Below, piece after piece: positions 33,602 through 45,689 of a DNA stretch of 64,000 nucleotides. The stretch covers positions 145,928,165 to 145,992,164 of the forward strand of contig NC_051063.1 in the NCBI RefSeq assembly GCF_004664715.2, given 5' to 3'. Each line of letters begins with the position of its first letter. Within the stretch, counting starts at the first letter, position 1. The DNA comes from Peromyscus leucopus. Lineage: Eukaryota > Chordata > Mammalia > Rodentia > Cricetidae. Both the position numbers and the translations under genes were made by a program. Below the pieces are notes generated by a model that had not been told where the DNA came from, did no database searches, and worked only from the letters and a program-made list of their open reading frames with translations.

Positions 33602-35204
33602 GAATCTTGCTTGAGTTTTCAGAATCCTCTGAAGTTTGCTTGGCAATTGAACTTCAAAAGTGGCTTCATAGTAAAATATGAATGACATAACCATCTACTG
33701 TTCAGTGCTAGGTGGGTACTAGTTCTCAGGCCATGGGGTAAACTTGCCATCCACTTGAAGGTGTTGCTTCAGCTGAAAAGATTTATATTTTGAAATATGA
33801 GCTGAACTGATATAATGGAACAGCATACCTTCTACCTATATAACATAATTGAGATTAGGCCTGTTAAATTTCTGGAGAAGTGGGTATATGATTTACTCAA
33901 GTGTTTTTGTTAAGAGCAATAAATTGCCAGGCAAACTGAAAACATGTTTTAACAATAATCACACTAACTTAAGTTTATTCAGTTAGAAAAGACATTTTCA
34001 TTCCTGATTTGTAACTTACGGCAAGAGGAGTTATGTAACTGCTTCACAAATCATTCTGAACAGTGTCTCCATAGAACTTAAACAGAAGCTAAGAGGCATG
34101 CGTGGATACAGTCTAGGAAATAACAAGCTTGCACTTGAGGTTAGCTTCAGCCTGGCAAGTTGCCAGACACTTACATCATCCTGTAATCACTACCTGCTGC
34201 AGTGCCTGATGGAACACTAAGATACCGTGCTTTTAACCCCTTTCACTCCTGTGACTCGATTCTCAGGGGTTACTGTGGCCTCGTATAAAATGCATCATGG
34301 ATTTCATATAGTAAGCCACAATCGTGCTTCTTGATGATGTATGACTCTAAATTACATATTTGCACCATCTGATGATAATACTGAAATATTAGTGCAAGTC
34401 CGTGAAATAGTCTTTCAAATACTGGAGAGTCAGAACACACGTTCTTAGATTATATATTAAAAGAAACCTTATTAACCTTATTGCTCTACAGTATAAAGTT
34501 CTTCTAATTTTGAATATGTTATTTGCAAAATTTTTTATCCTCCAGATAACAAAATCTGGATTAGCTTATTAGTGAGTTTTGCTCTGCAAGGGGAAGAGGG
34601 GGCGACCCAGAGAAGAGGTGTTTCCCCTTGAACCGCAGTGCTTTCTGGAGCTTATGAGGATGCTGGAAATTGCCCTGCAGAGTGTGGAGAGCAGATTGAG
34701 CCCAGATTGAATAAATTCTCTTCAAGACAATGAAAGCAGAATGCAGGAAATAGCCTCACAAAATTAACTAAAATAACAGTCCCCACAGCAAAATAAAGTG
34801 AGACACAAATAAAACAGGTGTGTCACGTGGTGAAAGCTTTTGAGAACGCAAGAATTGGGTGAAAGAAAGGTCAGAAAACAGCCTAGTCGTCACCCTGGAG
34901 CGCCGTCCCAGAGGTACTGGGCAGTTCCGAGGTGCGCCCTTACCTTCTTGTCTGTGCTCTTGGTATTTGAGTGCCAGGCTTAGGAATAGAGTGGCTAGGA
35001 TTCTGCAGAGTTGATTATGTTACATTGATAAATGTTAATTTCCTAGTTTCCCATGCAGATAATTCATTTTTATAATGGTAGTTTTTTAAACTTATAAGTA
35101 ATATTTATAAGTAGACAATTATATTAAGGCCTCTACTTTTATTACAGCTTTGTCCTTACAAATTCTTAATGTCTCCCTAATCATAGTACTTGATTATTTT
35201 TTAT

Positions 35205-35416
35205 TTTTATTATTTTATGTCTGTGGATGTTTTATCCACATGTATGACTATGCACCACATATATGCCTGTTATCCTCAGGCCAAAGGAGGGCATTGGATC
35301 CCCTACAACTGTAGTCACAGACAGTTGTGAGCTGCCATGTGTGTGCTGGGAATTGAACCTGGGCCCTCTGAAAGAACAGCCCAGTGCTCTTAACCACCAA
35401 GCTCTCTCTCCAGCCC
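35205..35416 (-). mobile_element. B2/B3 SINE, minus strand
   Basis: 'ggatcccctacaactgtagtcacagacagttgtgagctgccatgtgtgtgctgggaattgaacctgggccctctg' to 'aagctctctctccagcccc'. Confidence 0.9.
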
Positions 35417-35439
35417 CCTAATCATAATCTTTTAAACTT

Positions 35440-35605
35440 TAGAATCCAGTACTGGTAAACTGGCTCAACAGCTTGCTCCCAAATCTGGTAGACTGAGTTC
35501 AATCCCACGTCCCACATGATAGAAGAAAAGGACCAACTCCCACAAGCTGTCCTCTGATTTCCAGGCACACCCTTCCTTCCAAATAAGCATAATTTAAAAA
35601 AACCG
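35440..35605 (+). mobile_element. B3 SINE, plus strand, diverged
   Basis: 'ctggtaaactggctcaacagcttgctcccaaatctggtagactgagttcaatcccacgtcccacatgatagaag' to 'gcacacccttccttcc' is the B3 order. It sits just after an opposite-strand B2/B3. Confidence 0.7.
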
Positions 35606-35844
35606 TAGAGTTCATATATCAGGTTATCATTTGAATATACATAATGTACCTGAAATTGCTTTGTAAACCCCCCAAATAGTATGCCAGTTTTCAATGATTT
35701 TTAAGGAAACATACTTCTTTTTATTCAAGAAATTCTGTAGAATTAAAACATATGTGTGATGTATGCATATATGTATACTAATGTGCTCAGCTGTGCTGGC
35801 ATATTGACAGAGTTTGATGTTGTGGTATCTTCTTGAATCTCTCC

Positions 35845-35985
35845 ATTTTATCTGTGGAGACAGGGTCTCACTGAACCTGGTGCTTGCAGTTCCAACTAGA
35901 TAGGTGTAACTAGCAAGCACCTCTGGTTCACACCACCACCACTGCTGTGGTTGCAGGCATGTAACCTCGTACCTGGCTTTCTTAA
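35845..35985 (-). mobile_element. Fragment of rodent interspersed repeat (B4/URR1-like)
   Basis: 'tgtggagacagggtctcactgaacctggtgcttgcagttcc' and 'ggttgcaggcatgtaacctcgtacctggctt'. Confidence 0.45.
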
Positions 35986-35996
35986 ATTCCTTTTAA

Positions 35997-36000
<4 letters not shown>

Positions 36001-36059
<59 letters not shown>

Positions 36060-36069
36060 CGCGCGCGCC
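36001..36069. repeat. (GT)n with CG-rich end
   Basis: About 25 GT units followed by gcgcgcgtgcgcgcgcgc, a potential Z-DNA former. Confidence 0.95.
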
Positions 36070-36182
36070 CTTGGATGCCAGAAGAGCTATTTCTGTAGGT
36101 GATTGTGGTGGTTAGGAACTGAACTCATAGCAGCCTCTGTAAAAGTAGCAAATGCTCTTAGCCAGTGAGCTCTCTCCAGTCC
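36070..36182 (-). mobile_element. B2 SINE, minus strand, diverged
   Basis: 'cttggatgccagaagagcta', 'ggttaggaactgaactcatagcagcc', 'aaatgctcttagccagtgagctctctccagtcc'. Confidence 0.75.
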
Positions 36183-37062
36183 TAACTAACCTGGCTTTCT
36201 TACATGAATGCTTTGGCTATCCTGCTTGTAGGGTAGGCACTGTATCCAGTGAGCCATTTACCCAGCCTGCTGATGGCTTCTTTTGCTTTGTAAGGTTTTT
36301 AATTTCAAGTAATACCTTTGCCAGTTCTGTGGGCTATTTGCTGTGATACTGGGCTTCTGTTCAGAAATTTCTTGCTTATACCTCTATCTTAAAGTCTTTT
36401 CCCATAGCAATTTCAGTATTCCGGTTTTTTAATTAAGGTCTTCAATTCGCTTTGAATTGGTTTTTGTGCAGTGTTATAGTTAGGGTTCTAATTTCAATTC
36501 TTTGTGGATATATATCCAGTTTTGCAGCACCATTTACTGACTAGGATATAAGACTATTCTGAGTCCGTGTACTGTGTCAGCAGCAAGGCGTCTGTAGCTG
36601 TGTGGACTTACTTCCAGGTCTTGTACTGTATCCATTGATCTCCATGTCTTTTTGTGCCAGTTCTATGCTGCAATTGTCACTGTGGCTCTGTGGTGTAGAT
36701 AATGAGATCTCTTTGGCTGTGTGCTTTCTGTCTAAGAGTGCATTGGCCAATCTGTGGTCTTCCGTGTTTCTTCATGAATTTTAGGATTGCTTTTCTTGTT
36801 CTGTGAATAATGTTTTTGGAATTTTGCTAAGAATTGCAGTGCCTGTGAGGATTAATTTTGGTAGTACAGCCATTTCACGATGTTAATTCTGCCAGTTCAG
36901 GAACATGGAAGTTCTTCATCTAATGTCTTCAGTTTTTCTCTTTCAGTTTCTTAAAATTTCCCTTTTAGAAATCTTTGACTTCTTTGGTTAGATTTATTTA
37001 TAAAGTTTTAAAAATCTAAAACAAGATATCTTAGCTTATTTCTTAGTAAGTTTGATATTGGT

Positions 37063-37064
<2 letters not shown>

Positions 37065-37108
<44 letters not shown>
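37065..37108. repeat. (TG)n microsatellite
   Basis: About 21 TG units inside the antisense L1. Confidence 0.95.
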
Positions 37109-37111
<3 letters not shown>

Positions 37112-37945
37112 AAGTCCTGGCTTTATGTATTGATTTTGTATCATAACTTTACTGAAAGTGTTTTTTGGACCTAAAGTTTTCTGATGAAGTCTATGGAGTC
37201 TATTGAGTATAGGATTACATCATCTGTCACAAGAGATGGTTTTTCCTTTTTGAATTTGATCATTTTGATCTTTCTCTTGTCTTATTACTCAAGATAAGAC
37301 TTCAAGCACTATATTGAATAATGGTGAGAGTTGACATTATGTTTCATTCAAGACTTTAGAGGAAATGCTCCAAGTTTTCTCCATTTAGCATAATATTGGC
37401 TGTAAGTTTGTCTTATATATTCTTTATATATTGAAGTATGTTCTGTCTCTATTTTCCTCAGAACTTTTATCATGAATATGTATTGAATTTTGTCAAATAA
37501 TTTTCCTGTTGAGATAGTCATGTGGTTTTTATGTCTTGAAGTCTGTTGATATAGATTATAACATTTATTGATTTGCTTATGTTGAACCATCTTTGTGTCC
37601 TTGGGATGATACCAACGTTGACATTGTATAATAATCTTAATATGATCTTGAATTCAGTTTACAAGTATTTGCTGAGAATTTCTATATCTGTATTGATTCT
37701 TTTGATTACAGAGATTGGCCTCTAGTTTTCTTTTTTGGTTGTATCTTTATCTGCTTTTGGTATCAAGATAATACTGGTTTCATAGACTGAGTTTGGTGGT
37801 GTTTTCTCCCTTTGAGAAGTGTTGTCCTTAGATTTTCTTTAGAAGTTTGGAAGAATCCATGTAGTCCTGGGTTGGTTTCTTGTCTTCCTAGAGCTTTGAG
37901 TTACATTAGGTTGTTTACTTGAGCTCCTTCTGGTTTTATTTTCTT

Positions 37946-37951
37946 TTATTT

Positions 37952-38026
<75 letters not shown>

Positions 38027-38028
38027 TT
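37946..38028. repeat. (TTTA)n microsatellite
   Basis: About 20 TTTA units directly at the T-rich end of a minus-strand B1, so it grew from the SINE A tail. Confidence 0.96.
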
Positions 38029-38166
38029 GAGACAGGGTTTCTCTATGTAGTTTTGGTGCCTGTCCTGGAACTTGCTGTAGACCAGGCTGGCCTTGAACTC
38101 ACAGAGATCTGCCTGCCTCTGCCTCCAGAGTGCTGGAATTAAAGGTGTGTGCCACCACCGCCCAGC
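38029..38166 (-). mobile_element. B1 SINE, minus strand, inserted in L1
   Basis: 'gagacagggtttctctatgtagttttggtgcctgtcctggaac' to 'gtgccaccaccgcccagcc'. The 'ttttggtgcctgtcct' right half matches the 11293 copy subfamily. Confidence 0.93.
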
Positions 38167-39392
38167 CTGGTTTTCTTAATATGAACACAGAGCTATAAAC
38201 TTTTCCTCACAGGACTGCTTTGGCTGTGTCCTGGAGATTCTGGTGGGTTATGCTTTAGCATTCATTTGATTCTGAGAGTTTTATAATTTCCTTCCTGATT
38301 TTTTAAGATGATTTTTGTTCCATTGAAAAGGTATAGCTCAGTCTCTAAGTATTTATGTATTTTCTTAGCTTAATCTTGTTATTGATTTCTTGTTTTAATT
38401 CACTAAGATCTGATTACATGCAGGGAATCATTTCAGGGTTTTGTATTCATTAAAGCTTCCTTTGTTGTCTGTAATGTGATCAGTTTTAGGAATGGCTCCA
38501 TATGCTGCTGGGAAGCATGTATATTCTCTCTGTGTTAGCTAGCATGCTCTGTGGATACCTATTGAGTCCAGTCAGTTTGTTTTATAGTTTAGGTGTGAAG
38601 AGTTTTTGATGATTGTCCTTTTAGGAGCCCTGCTTATATGTGAGAGTGGGTAATAAAGTCTGCTGTACTGTGTCAGGACCTTATGTGGTCTTTGTGCTCT
38701 TTAATGTTTGTTTTATGAAGTGGTCAACGACAACTAACCAGAACAACTGCCAACAAAATCAATGGTAATAGCAAACCTTTGTCAATAATTACTTGAATGC
38801 AAATTACTAATTCATCATTTAAAGATACAGACTAACCAATGTGCTTTAAAATGAGGTTGCCTCTAAGAAACTCATGTCTCATGTAACTAGAAAAGATCCA
38901 AAACCTTAGAGGCTTCAGGATTTGTTGTGTAAACATTTACAATAGTTTTGTCCTCTTGAAGAATTACTCCTTTTGTTAATGTGTAGGGGCTCTCTTATCT
39001 CCTACCTAGGTTTGGTTCTAAGTCTTCATTATCAGATGTGAGGATCCATAGGTCAGCTTGTTGAGTGACAGCTTTCTGTTGCTTGGTAGGTTGATTTCAG
39101 CCATGGACAAACTCAGATTTTGGATCTCTTCTAGTTCCATGAGTTTCTTGGAGGCAGCGAGTAGACCTCATTTTTAAGCACAGTCTGTACCTTTAAATGG
39201 TGAATTAGTCATTTGTGTTCAGGGTGTTGGGAAGGGTTTGCTGTTACCATCGATTTGGTTGGCAGTTGTTCCGGTTGGTTTTTCCTTGTTTGTTTGTTTG
39301 TTTGTTCTTAACAGTAGTATTGGGTGTTTGCTGGTGTGGGACTTCATTAATTGTTTCTGTTAGACTTTGTTAATCCTTTGTGTGCGTTCATG

Positions 39393-39393
<1 letters not shown>

Positions 39394-39447
<54 letters not shown>
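39394..39447. repeat. (AT)n microsatellite
   Basis: About 27 AT units ending in acac. Confidence 0.96.
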
Positions 39448-39452
<5 letters not shown>

Positions 39453-39772
39453 TCTTTCTTCTCTTGGGGGGCTAACTCCTTTGTGTTTAGTATTCCCTTA
39501 ATCATTTCCTGCATTGCTGGCTTAATAGTTACAGATTGCTTTAAGTAGTGTTTGTTTTCAAATATTCTTTATTCTCCATCAATTTTAATAGATTATTTTA
39601 ATGGATTTGACAATAATGGTTTAATTAAGTTTTTTACTTTCAGATCTTGAAATCCACCATTCTTTGCTTTCCTGACTTCTAGGCTTGCTGACCTACCATT
39701 ATTGTAATATTTCTGCTTCTATGAGTAGGCATTTTTCCCTCAAAACTTTTTGGGTTTTTGTTTTGTTTTGTT

Positions 39773-39773
<1 letters not shown>

Positions 39774-39816
<43 letters not shown>
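39774..39816. repeat. (GT)n microsatellite
   Basis: About 21 units at the 3' end of a minus-strand B3-like SINE. Confidence 0.95.
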
Positions 39817-39817
<1 letters not shown>

Positions 39818-39990
39818 ATGCATGTGCACGTGTGTACCATGGCATATGCTTTGAGATCAGAGAACAGCTTTTAGGAGCCAGTTTTTTTCTTTTTCTAGCT
39901 ACTTTATAGGATCCAGGGATCAAAGACAAGTTGTCCTGCCTGCTCTCAATCACATTTACCCACTGAGCCATCTCATTGACTCTGCCTTGT
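39817..39990 (-). mobile_element. B3 SINE, minus strand, diverged
   Basis: 'gagatcagagaacagcttttaggagcc', 'gatccagggatcaaagacaag', 'catttacccactgagccatctc'. Confidence 0.65.
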
Positions 39991-40049
39991 AGCTTTTAGT
40001 ATTTTTTCTTTACTTTGTATTTTTATTATTACCTTTATTTATTATATTG

Positions 40050-40205
40050 TGTATGCGGGGGGGGGGTAGTATATGCATAAGCCTCTGCAGTGTGTGTAGA
40101 GGGAATCGGTTTTTTTTTTCACCATGTGGGTCCCAGGGATTGAACTCACTCAGGTCTCAGAATTGGTGGCAAGTTCCTTTACCCACCTATCCATCTTGCC
40201 GGCCC
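40050..40205 (-). mobile_element. B3 SINE, minus strand
   Basis: 'gagggaatcggttttttttttcaccatgtgggtcccagggattgaactcactcaggtctcag' to 'tttacccacctatccatcttgccggccc'. Confidence 0.85.
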
Positions 40206-41364
40206 TTCTTTGTAGTTTGACATCTGGCTCAGATACGGCATGAGTTCGTTGGTCATGTCTGTTTGAAGTTCTAAGTGCTTCCTTTGTTGGATATCTATTT
40301 CTTTGTCTCAGTTTGGGAAATTTTCAAATATAATTTCAGTGAATAGGTTTTCTAAGCCATTAACTTTATCTTAAAGTCCTTTCTCTTTATTATGGATTCT
40401 TAGGTTTGGTTTCTTGGAAATTTTATTTTGTTTCTTTGTATTTATCTGTATGTGTTACTGTGTTAACTTTGTCTTCCATCCCTGAAATCGCTCCCCTGCT
40501 TCATCTTATCTGGATGCTTTCTGCCTTTCATTTGATTTATTGGTTCTTTAGTTTCCAGAATTTCTAGTTGGTTCTTTTTCAGCTTCTTAATTTCCTTACT
40601 GAATTTTTCCTTTACATCTTAAAGAATTTTCCTCCAAGTAACTGATTTCTTCAGTCCACCCTGGTTAACTTTATTGTATGAGTCTTCAATGGAGTTTGTA
40701 ACTTTGTTTTCTTGAATTGAATTCCTCACTGTTTATTGGATTCTACAGTCATTGACACGTCGTAGGACGCATACTCCTCCAAGTTCAGCTGTCTCCTCAT
40801 CTTGTCTCCAGTACCGAGACGCTGTCCTGTTTGAGGCACTGTGGTGTAATATTACTGCCTGTTTCTCTTGGTTGTGTGTTAAGCATCTGGTGGAATTTGT
40901 GTTCTGCTTCGTGTTTGTCTCCCCTGTCTTTGCCTCACTGATTCTGTTGGAGTCCTCTTGTTCTGTGTCTTCACCTGGTGCCTGTCGGGAAAGCGACTGC
41001 GGCAGCAGCTGTGATGCTGACAGCGGTCCCCATGTCAGCTGCAGAAGACACTGTCCCTCCGCCTGCGGCCCTGCTGAAGATGGGCATGGGTGCCAGTTGG
41101 AGAGAATGTAGTTATTTGTTGGGATTTTTGCTTTGTTTTGTTTTTAGAGTCAAAGGTATCAGAATTCAGTAGTGAGGGAAAATCTGGGGTTAGCAGTATG
41201 AAAAGCAGTAAAGTACTATTTATAGGTTCAGAGAAAAGAACAGACTAAGAGCCTTTCCAAGGATAAACAAATTGCAGCATCCAACACAAAGTACAGAAGT
41301 CTGCATACAAAACAAGACCATTCTGTTTTAAAGTAGTTTTTACTCTTGTATTTATGTATTTATT

Positions 41365-41513
41365 AGTAGGGACATGCAGGTTTTGAGGTGCACATGTGGA
41401 GGTCAGAGGACGACTGTGGGAATCGGTTCTCTCTACCTTGTGGGTCCTGCACATCAGACATCATGCCTTGGTAGCAAGTGCCTTTACCCACTGAGTGCCA
41501 TCTTGCTGCCCTT
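41365..41513 (-). mobile_element. B3 SINE, minus strand
   Basis: 'gtggaggtcagaggacgactgtgggaatcggttctctctacc' to 'agtgcctttacccactgagtgccatcttgctgccc'. Confidence 0.88.
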
Positions 41514-41801
41514 CCCCCCCCACTTTAAGATTTTAAAATACAAACACAAAAACAAAAGTAGAAAAAATTTAAAATATATAAATACAAATGAGTATTTGTC
41601 AACATAGTACAATAATGGCATTGTGTTTTATTATAAATGGTAAACTTTATGTGTCATAAAATTCTTACATTTTGTTTATAAAATTAATCATTTTTAAAAA
41701 CAGATTTATAAATGGGCAGTTAGCATTATTTTAGATTTACTAATTAAAATATTTTAGTGATGCTTTACATGTTAATGAGCACTTTTTTTCCCCTTTCCCA
41801 G

Positions 41802-41989
41802 GGAATGGATTTGTAAACTCAAGGGCCTCTCCAAATTTGATTGGAAATACTGGTGCAAATAGTTTAGGCAAAATCATGCCTACAAAGTCTCCCCCTCCAC
41901 CTGGTGGTGGCAGTCTTGGAATGAATAGTCGGAAGCCAGATCTACGGGTTGTCATTCCCCCTTCCAGCAAGGGCATGATGCCCCCACTT
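41802..41989 (+). CDS. Mef2a: Mef2a coding exon with p38 docking site (residues 226-288)
   Basis: This 188-nt exon completes a Gly codon and encodes [36 protein letters not shown] and [20 protein letters not shown]. The [13 protein letters not shown] stretch (about residues 267-279) matches the known MAP-kinase p38 docking motif of MEF2A (basic residues followed by L-x-V). Several SP/TP sites surround it. The acceptor is 'ttttttcccctttcccag', very strong; the donor is 'ctt|gtaagt'. The exon end is phase 0, so the 24-nt beta exon that follows can be in or out without frame change. Confidence 0.97.
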
Positions 41990-43619
41990 GTAAGTTGACC
42001 CTCGCCTTAGCTCTCTTCTCTGAACACAGTTTATAATAGTCTCTGTCTTCTTTGAGGTTGCTAAGCCTCCATAGTGTGTCCATTTGTCTTTCTTAATGAC
42101 TTTTCTACTCAAAATTAATATTTTAAGAGAGGAATTTACGTGTTTAAAAACCAGATTATGACAATAATAAGTAAAACTGCTTAATGGCTATTTAAAATAA
42201 AAGCTGAAAATGGAGAGGTTATTATGCTCAATTTTAATTTTGCCAGGTTTAAAACTTTGTTTAGAGATCTGATTCCAATTTATGAATTAAACGTGTCATT
42301 TCTGTTCTCTTTCGGCATACTTTCAGTTTATATTACATGCTTTTCTGTGAGGAATAATGAAATTATTTGTTAGGAAATTCTGGATACGAAAGAGAGCTAT
42401 TGTAGAATATGTAGGCAAGAATGCTTGCGAATTGGAGAGGGTTATCCTCTAAATAATCTTCTGTTTCTTCCTTTCAAATAGCCCTTCTCTTGAACCAGAG
42501 TACACTGCTCCTACTGCACCCCTTGACATGTCTTTACAGTTCTAGAGTCATGTGCTTTTGAATTGTCTTTTCATGTGAGGGCCAGAATGTGTATCTTCCT
42601 TGGCTTCTTCTAGCAAAGTTTAGAATATATGTACAAGTTTTAAAGGCCTCTTTACTTCAACAGCAGTTTGACTATTAGCATACTGAATGACATGCCAGGT
42701 GCCTGTTGTGCTGTGCAGTTTCTAAACTTGCCCTTTGAGTTGTTGTTATGTGACGGTGATGCTGCCAGGCTCAGGTAGTAACTCTACATTTGTGTAGTTT
42801 GTCATAGACTCCAAAGCATTAGTCATTTGTTCAGGTTATTTTCTCATTTGACTCTCAATCAGGTTAGGATCATGGCTAGGCAGAGATGAGAAAATGGAAC
42901 TGAAACTTAGCACCTGTTCAGAATAGCAATACACATACCCAGGATCTTCAAGTCATAATTTGTTTAAATCTCAAACTCTGCTTAAAAAAAAAAAAAAAAA
43001 AAGCCCAGGAAATTTAAAATGAATTGCTTGAATTGCTTTCAACTTTGTGCTGGGGAAAAAAAGCTCCCTTGTAGGCTTCCCTTGAGCCCATTTTGGTGCT
43101 GCTAATTCACAGTGGTCAGATGGCCTGGAGACTAGAGAAAGGTGGTTCCTGTGGGGAAAGACATTGGGGCTAGTGTGACTAGTGAATTGACGGAGGTCAA
43201 GCATGCACTGGCAGAACCTCACAAAATTCCTGTAGGTGTAGGGTGAGTCTGTCTTCTCTACAGGCTTTGCACTGCGAACCCCACGGAGTGCACCATATAA
43301 AACGAAATAGGACATAGAAAGACTTCCTGAAAACCAGCTGGCCACTGCAGTGAGGACAAGCTTTGTTTGAATCTTTTTCTTTCCATGAAATAAATACTGA
43401 TGAAATCTTCCTGTATCTGGAAATGGAGAAAGGATAGTGTTTCTACCCGTGGTTAGGAAGCAAGAAGATGTGGGTACCATAGAGTGACAAGGTGACAGAG
43501 GAGCTGTTGCGTATCACAGAAAGGGTGATAGAGTGGGATAGTCCCTGGGGAGACTGGCCTACCCAGCTCTCACCTTTAGAGGACTTTGGATGAAAGCTTT
43601 TTAGTAAATATACAAAAGG

Positions 43620-43875
43620 GAACCACAGCAACAGTAACTTTCAAACTTAGTCCAGTGCCTGAGAAAAGGAATGAAAACTTTGCCATGGCAGGCTCCACAA
43701 GATAAGGAATAGGAGATAGGAGAAGCAAAACCAGACAGTGTCCGTGAGCTGCAGGACTTTAGCATGTAATGCGACATGTCTGAAATTGTAGTTCCAAACA
43801 AGAACAGTAGAACAGTGGTCCAAAGGAGATAACAAACACTGAGTAGGATAAATACTTGCAAGCAAGTGTACACAC

Positions 43876-43908
<33 letters not shown>

Positions 43909-44300
43909 CGAACACACTCACATTCAAACTACTAAAAGCAAAGGGCAAAGAGAAATTCTTAAAGACAGCCAGTGAATAGAAACACATGGCTTACAGACCA
44001 AAGATAGGAAATTACTACCATATTTCTCTTCAAGCTGGTAACAATGAAGCAGCAATAAACACATACACCAAACAAACTCGGATCTCTATACCCAGCAAAA
44101 AATGTTTTTAAAAAATAAATGCAAAGCCTTTTCGAACAGGAAACAGGAATCTCTTGCCAGCAGAACTACTCTACAAGAACTATTGCAGTCTTCTTGAGGA
44201 AGTGATAACAGTGTCAGCAAGATCTTACTATATGCAGAGAAACAAAGACCAGAGGGAACAAATGAATGGAATAAACAGTGCATAAACCTTTTACTTTAGA
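43620..44300 (+). mobile_element. Ancient L1-type (L1M/HAL1-like) fragment, sense strand
   Basis: 'ctctatacccagcaaaaaatgttttt', 'aatgcaaagccttttcgaacagg', 'cttgccagcagaactactctacaagaac', 'gcagtcttcttgaggaagtgataac' follow the order of an old L1 segment. A CA-rich run (43870-43915) interrupts it. Confidence 0.5.
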
Positions 44301-44329
44301 GCAGCTTTTGAGTCATTGGAAAGATTGCT

Positions 44330-44715
44330 AAAATCATAAAGTTCCCTTATATTTCACACACAATTTCTTTTAACAGTTTATACTACTGTGGTGCAGTTAT
44401 TAACATTAATGACCAGTGTTATAAATTATTACTTACTAAAGTTCATATTCACACACATTTCCTTAATTTTAAACTTCATCTCTCTGCCAGGAGCCAGACT
44501 AGATTACATATTTCCCTTATTAATCATATCGTCTTCAACTCTTGTAGGATATAAGAGTTTCTAAGGCTTTGCTTAAATGACTTCGGCATTTTTGAGGAAT
44601 GCTGCTTACATGTCTGTAGAATGTCCTCCAGCTGAGATTTGTTTGGGTTTTCAGATGAACCTGCAGTTAGTGGGTTAGGAAGGTAGGCCATATAATTAAG
44701 GTGTCTTTTTTTTTA
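44330..44715 (-). mobile_element. Ancient L1M-type 3' end, minus strand
   Basis: 'tgtggtgcagttattaacattaatgaccagtg', 'taaagttcatattcacacacatttccttaatttt', 'gtagaatgtcctccagctgagatttg' resemble antisense L1M 3' sequence. Confidence 0.45.
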
Positions 44716-44889
44716 TATTATGTTACAAGAAATGTTTATTGGAACAGTTCACCAAAACAGACCATTCTATTTCATAAAATAAAACTTGGAAAATTTGCAA
44801 GAACTGATTCTCTGATTAGAAAGATATCAGGGGAAAATCTTAGTTTAGAAATTTAACAGTAAATTTACTTTTAAAAACAATATTTTCAT

Positions 44890-45170
44890 TAATTCTTTGA
44901 GAATTTCATACAGTGTATTTTGATCATATTCACCACCTCCTACCCACCCAGATTTGTGCCCTCTTTTTTAAAAAACAAAATAAAACTCGCAGAGTCCAGT
45001 TTGTGATGTCAGTATGGGAAGTGGCCTGGAGTGTGGTTGACCTACGGGGTCATACCCTTAAAGGACACTGACTCTCCCTCTCTCAGCAGACTTTGTGTCA
45101 CTCGCCCCAGGTTCATGCCGGGATTTTGTCTGACTTGAACTTGCACTCGTCTTTACATGCCATCACAGTC
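44890..45170. mobile_element. Rodent L1 (Lx-like) 3' UTR-type fragment
   Basis: 'ttgatcatattcaccacctcctaccc', 'gaagtggcctggagtgtggttgacctacggggtcatacccttaaaggacactgactctccctctc'. Same class as 28270-28985, covering a partly different portion. Confidence 0.55.
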
Positions 45171-45349
45171 ACTGAGAGTTCCTAGACCTAACTGCCCTGT
45201 GTGTCCAGACAACAGCTTCCTTGTAGCCAACCACCACCGCCAGCCCTTAACCTTTCTGCTGCACTCTGCTGTTGTGATTTGTGAGCCTCACGAATTTGAA
45301 AGTAATCTGTGGGCCTTAGAAAGAAATACCAAGAGAAATTTGGCAATAC

Positions 45350-45530
45350 ACATAGCCAGTGGTCAGTGGTCAAGAGTGCTTCCTGCTCTTGTGGAGAACC
45401 ATATTTCAGTTATCAGGACCTGTATCAGGTAGGTAACTCCAGCTTCAGGGGATCTCTTCTGGCCCGCATGGGCATCCACATTCATGTCCATAGATACACA
45501 CACATACACAAAATTTAAAGTAAATCACTT
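45350..45530 (+). mobile_element. B2 SINE, plus strand, diverged
   Basis: 'gtcaagagtgcttcctgctcttgtggagaacc', 'ggtaactccagcttcaggggatctcttctggcccgcatgggcatc', ending 'acatacacaaaatttaaagtaaa'. Confidence 0.8.
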
Positions 45531-45639
45531 TTAAAATATATATAATTAACTGAAAATGAAAATACAGAATACCAAAATGTTGAGGACCATCCAGAGTACT
45601 GCTGCAGGAACTATATAACATTAAATGATTATACTAGGA

Positions 45640-45685
45640 AAAAAAGAAAGGAAGGAAGGAAGGAAGGTAGGTTGGTTGGTTTAGG
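45640..45685. repeat. (GGAA)n/(GGTT)n short repeat
   Basis: About five GGAA units followed by three GGTT units. It sits at the 5' edge of the L1 block. Confidence 0.85.
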
Positions 45686-45689
45686 TAAA

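Larger units (their letters stand above)
36390..41130 (-). mobile_element. Long decayed antisense L1, interrupted by younger insertions
   Basis: The blocks 36390-37940, 38170-39260, 39330-39760 and 40210-41130 read successively as the antisense of L1 ORF2 3' part, ORF2 middle, ORF2 5' part and probably ORF1. Landmarks include 'ccattgatctccatgtctttttgtgccag' (36631-36660) and 'ttcctgcattgctggcttaatag' (about 39507-39530). B1, (TTTA)n, (AT)n, (TG)n and B3 elements interrupt it. Frames are broken throughout. Confidence 0.7.
28012..41801 (+). other. Mef2a: Mef2a intron, 13.8 kb
   Basis: The most repeat-laden intron here: L1-derived blocks, SINEs, microsatellites and a 43-bp minisatellite, listed separately. 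Stretches 30310-30760, 31340-31900, 32745-33490, 33610-35190 and 41515-41800 show no gene or clear repeat. Confidence 0.9.

Noticed and set aside
41216..41225. Perfect MEF2 consensus ctatttatag in a Mef2a intron (possible autoregulation)
   Set aside because: With this AT content a dozen or more matches are expected by chance in 64 kb, and nothing around it suggests an enhancer.
42971..43480. 169-codon minus-strand open frame
   Set aside because: It starts and ends in low-complexity or unassigned sequence, includes a poly-A-encoded Phe run, and resembles no domain. It lies in an intron on the opposite strand.
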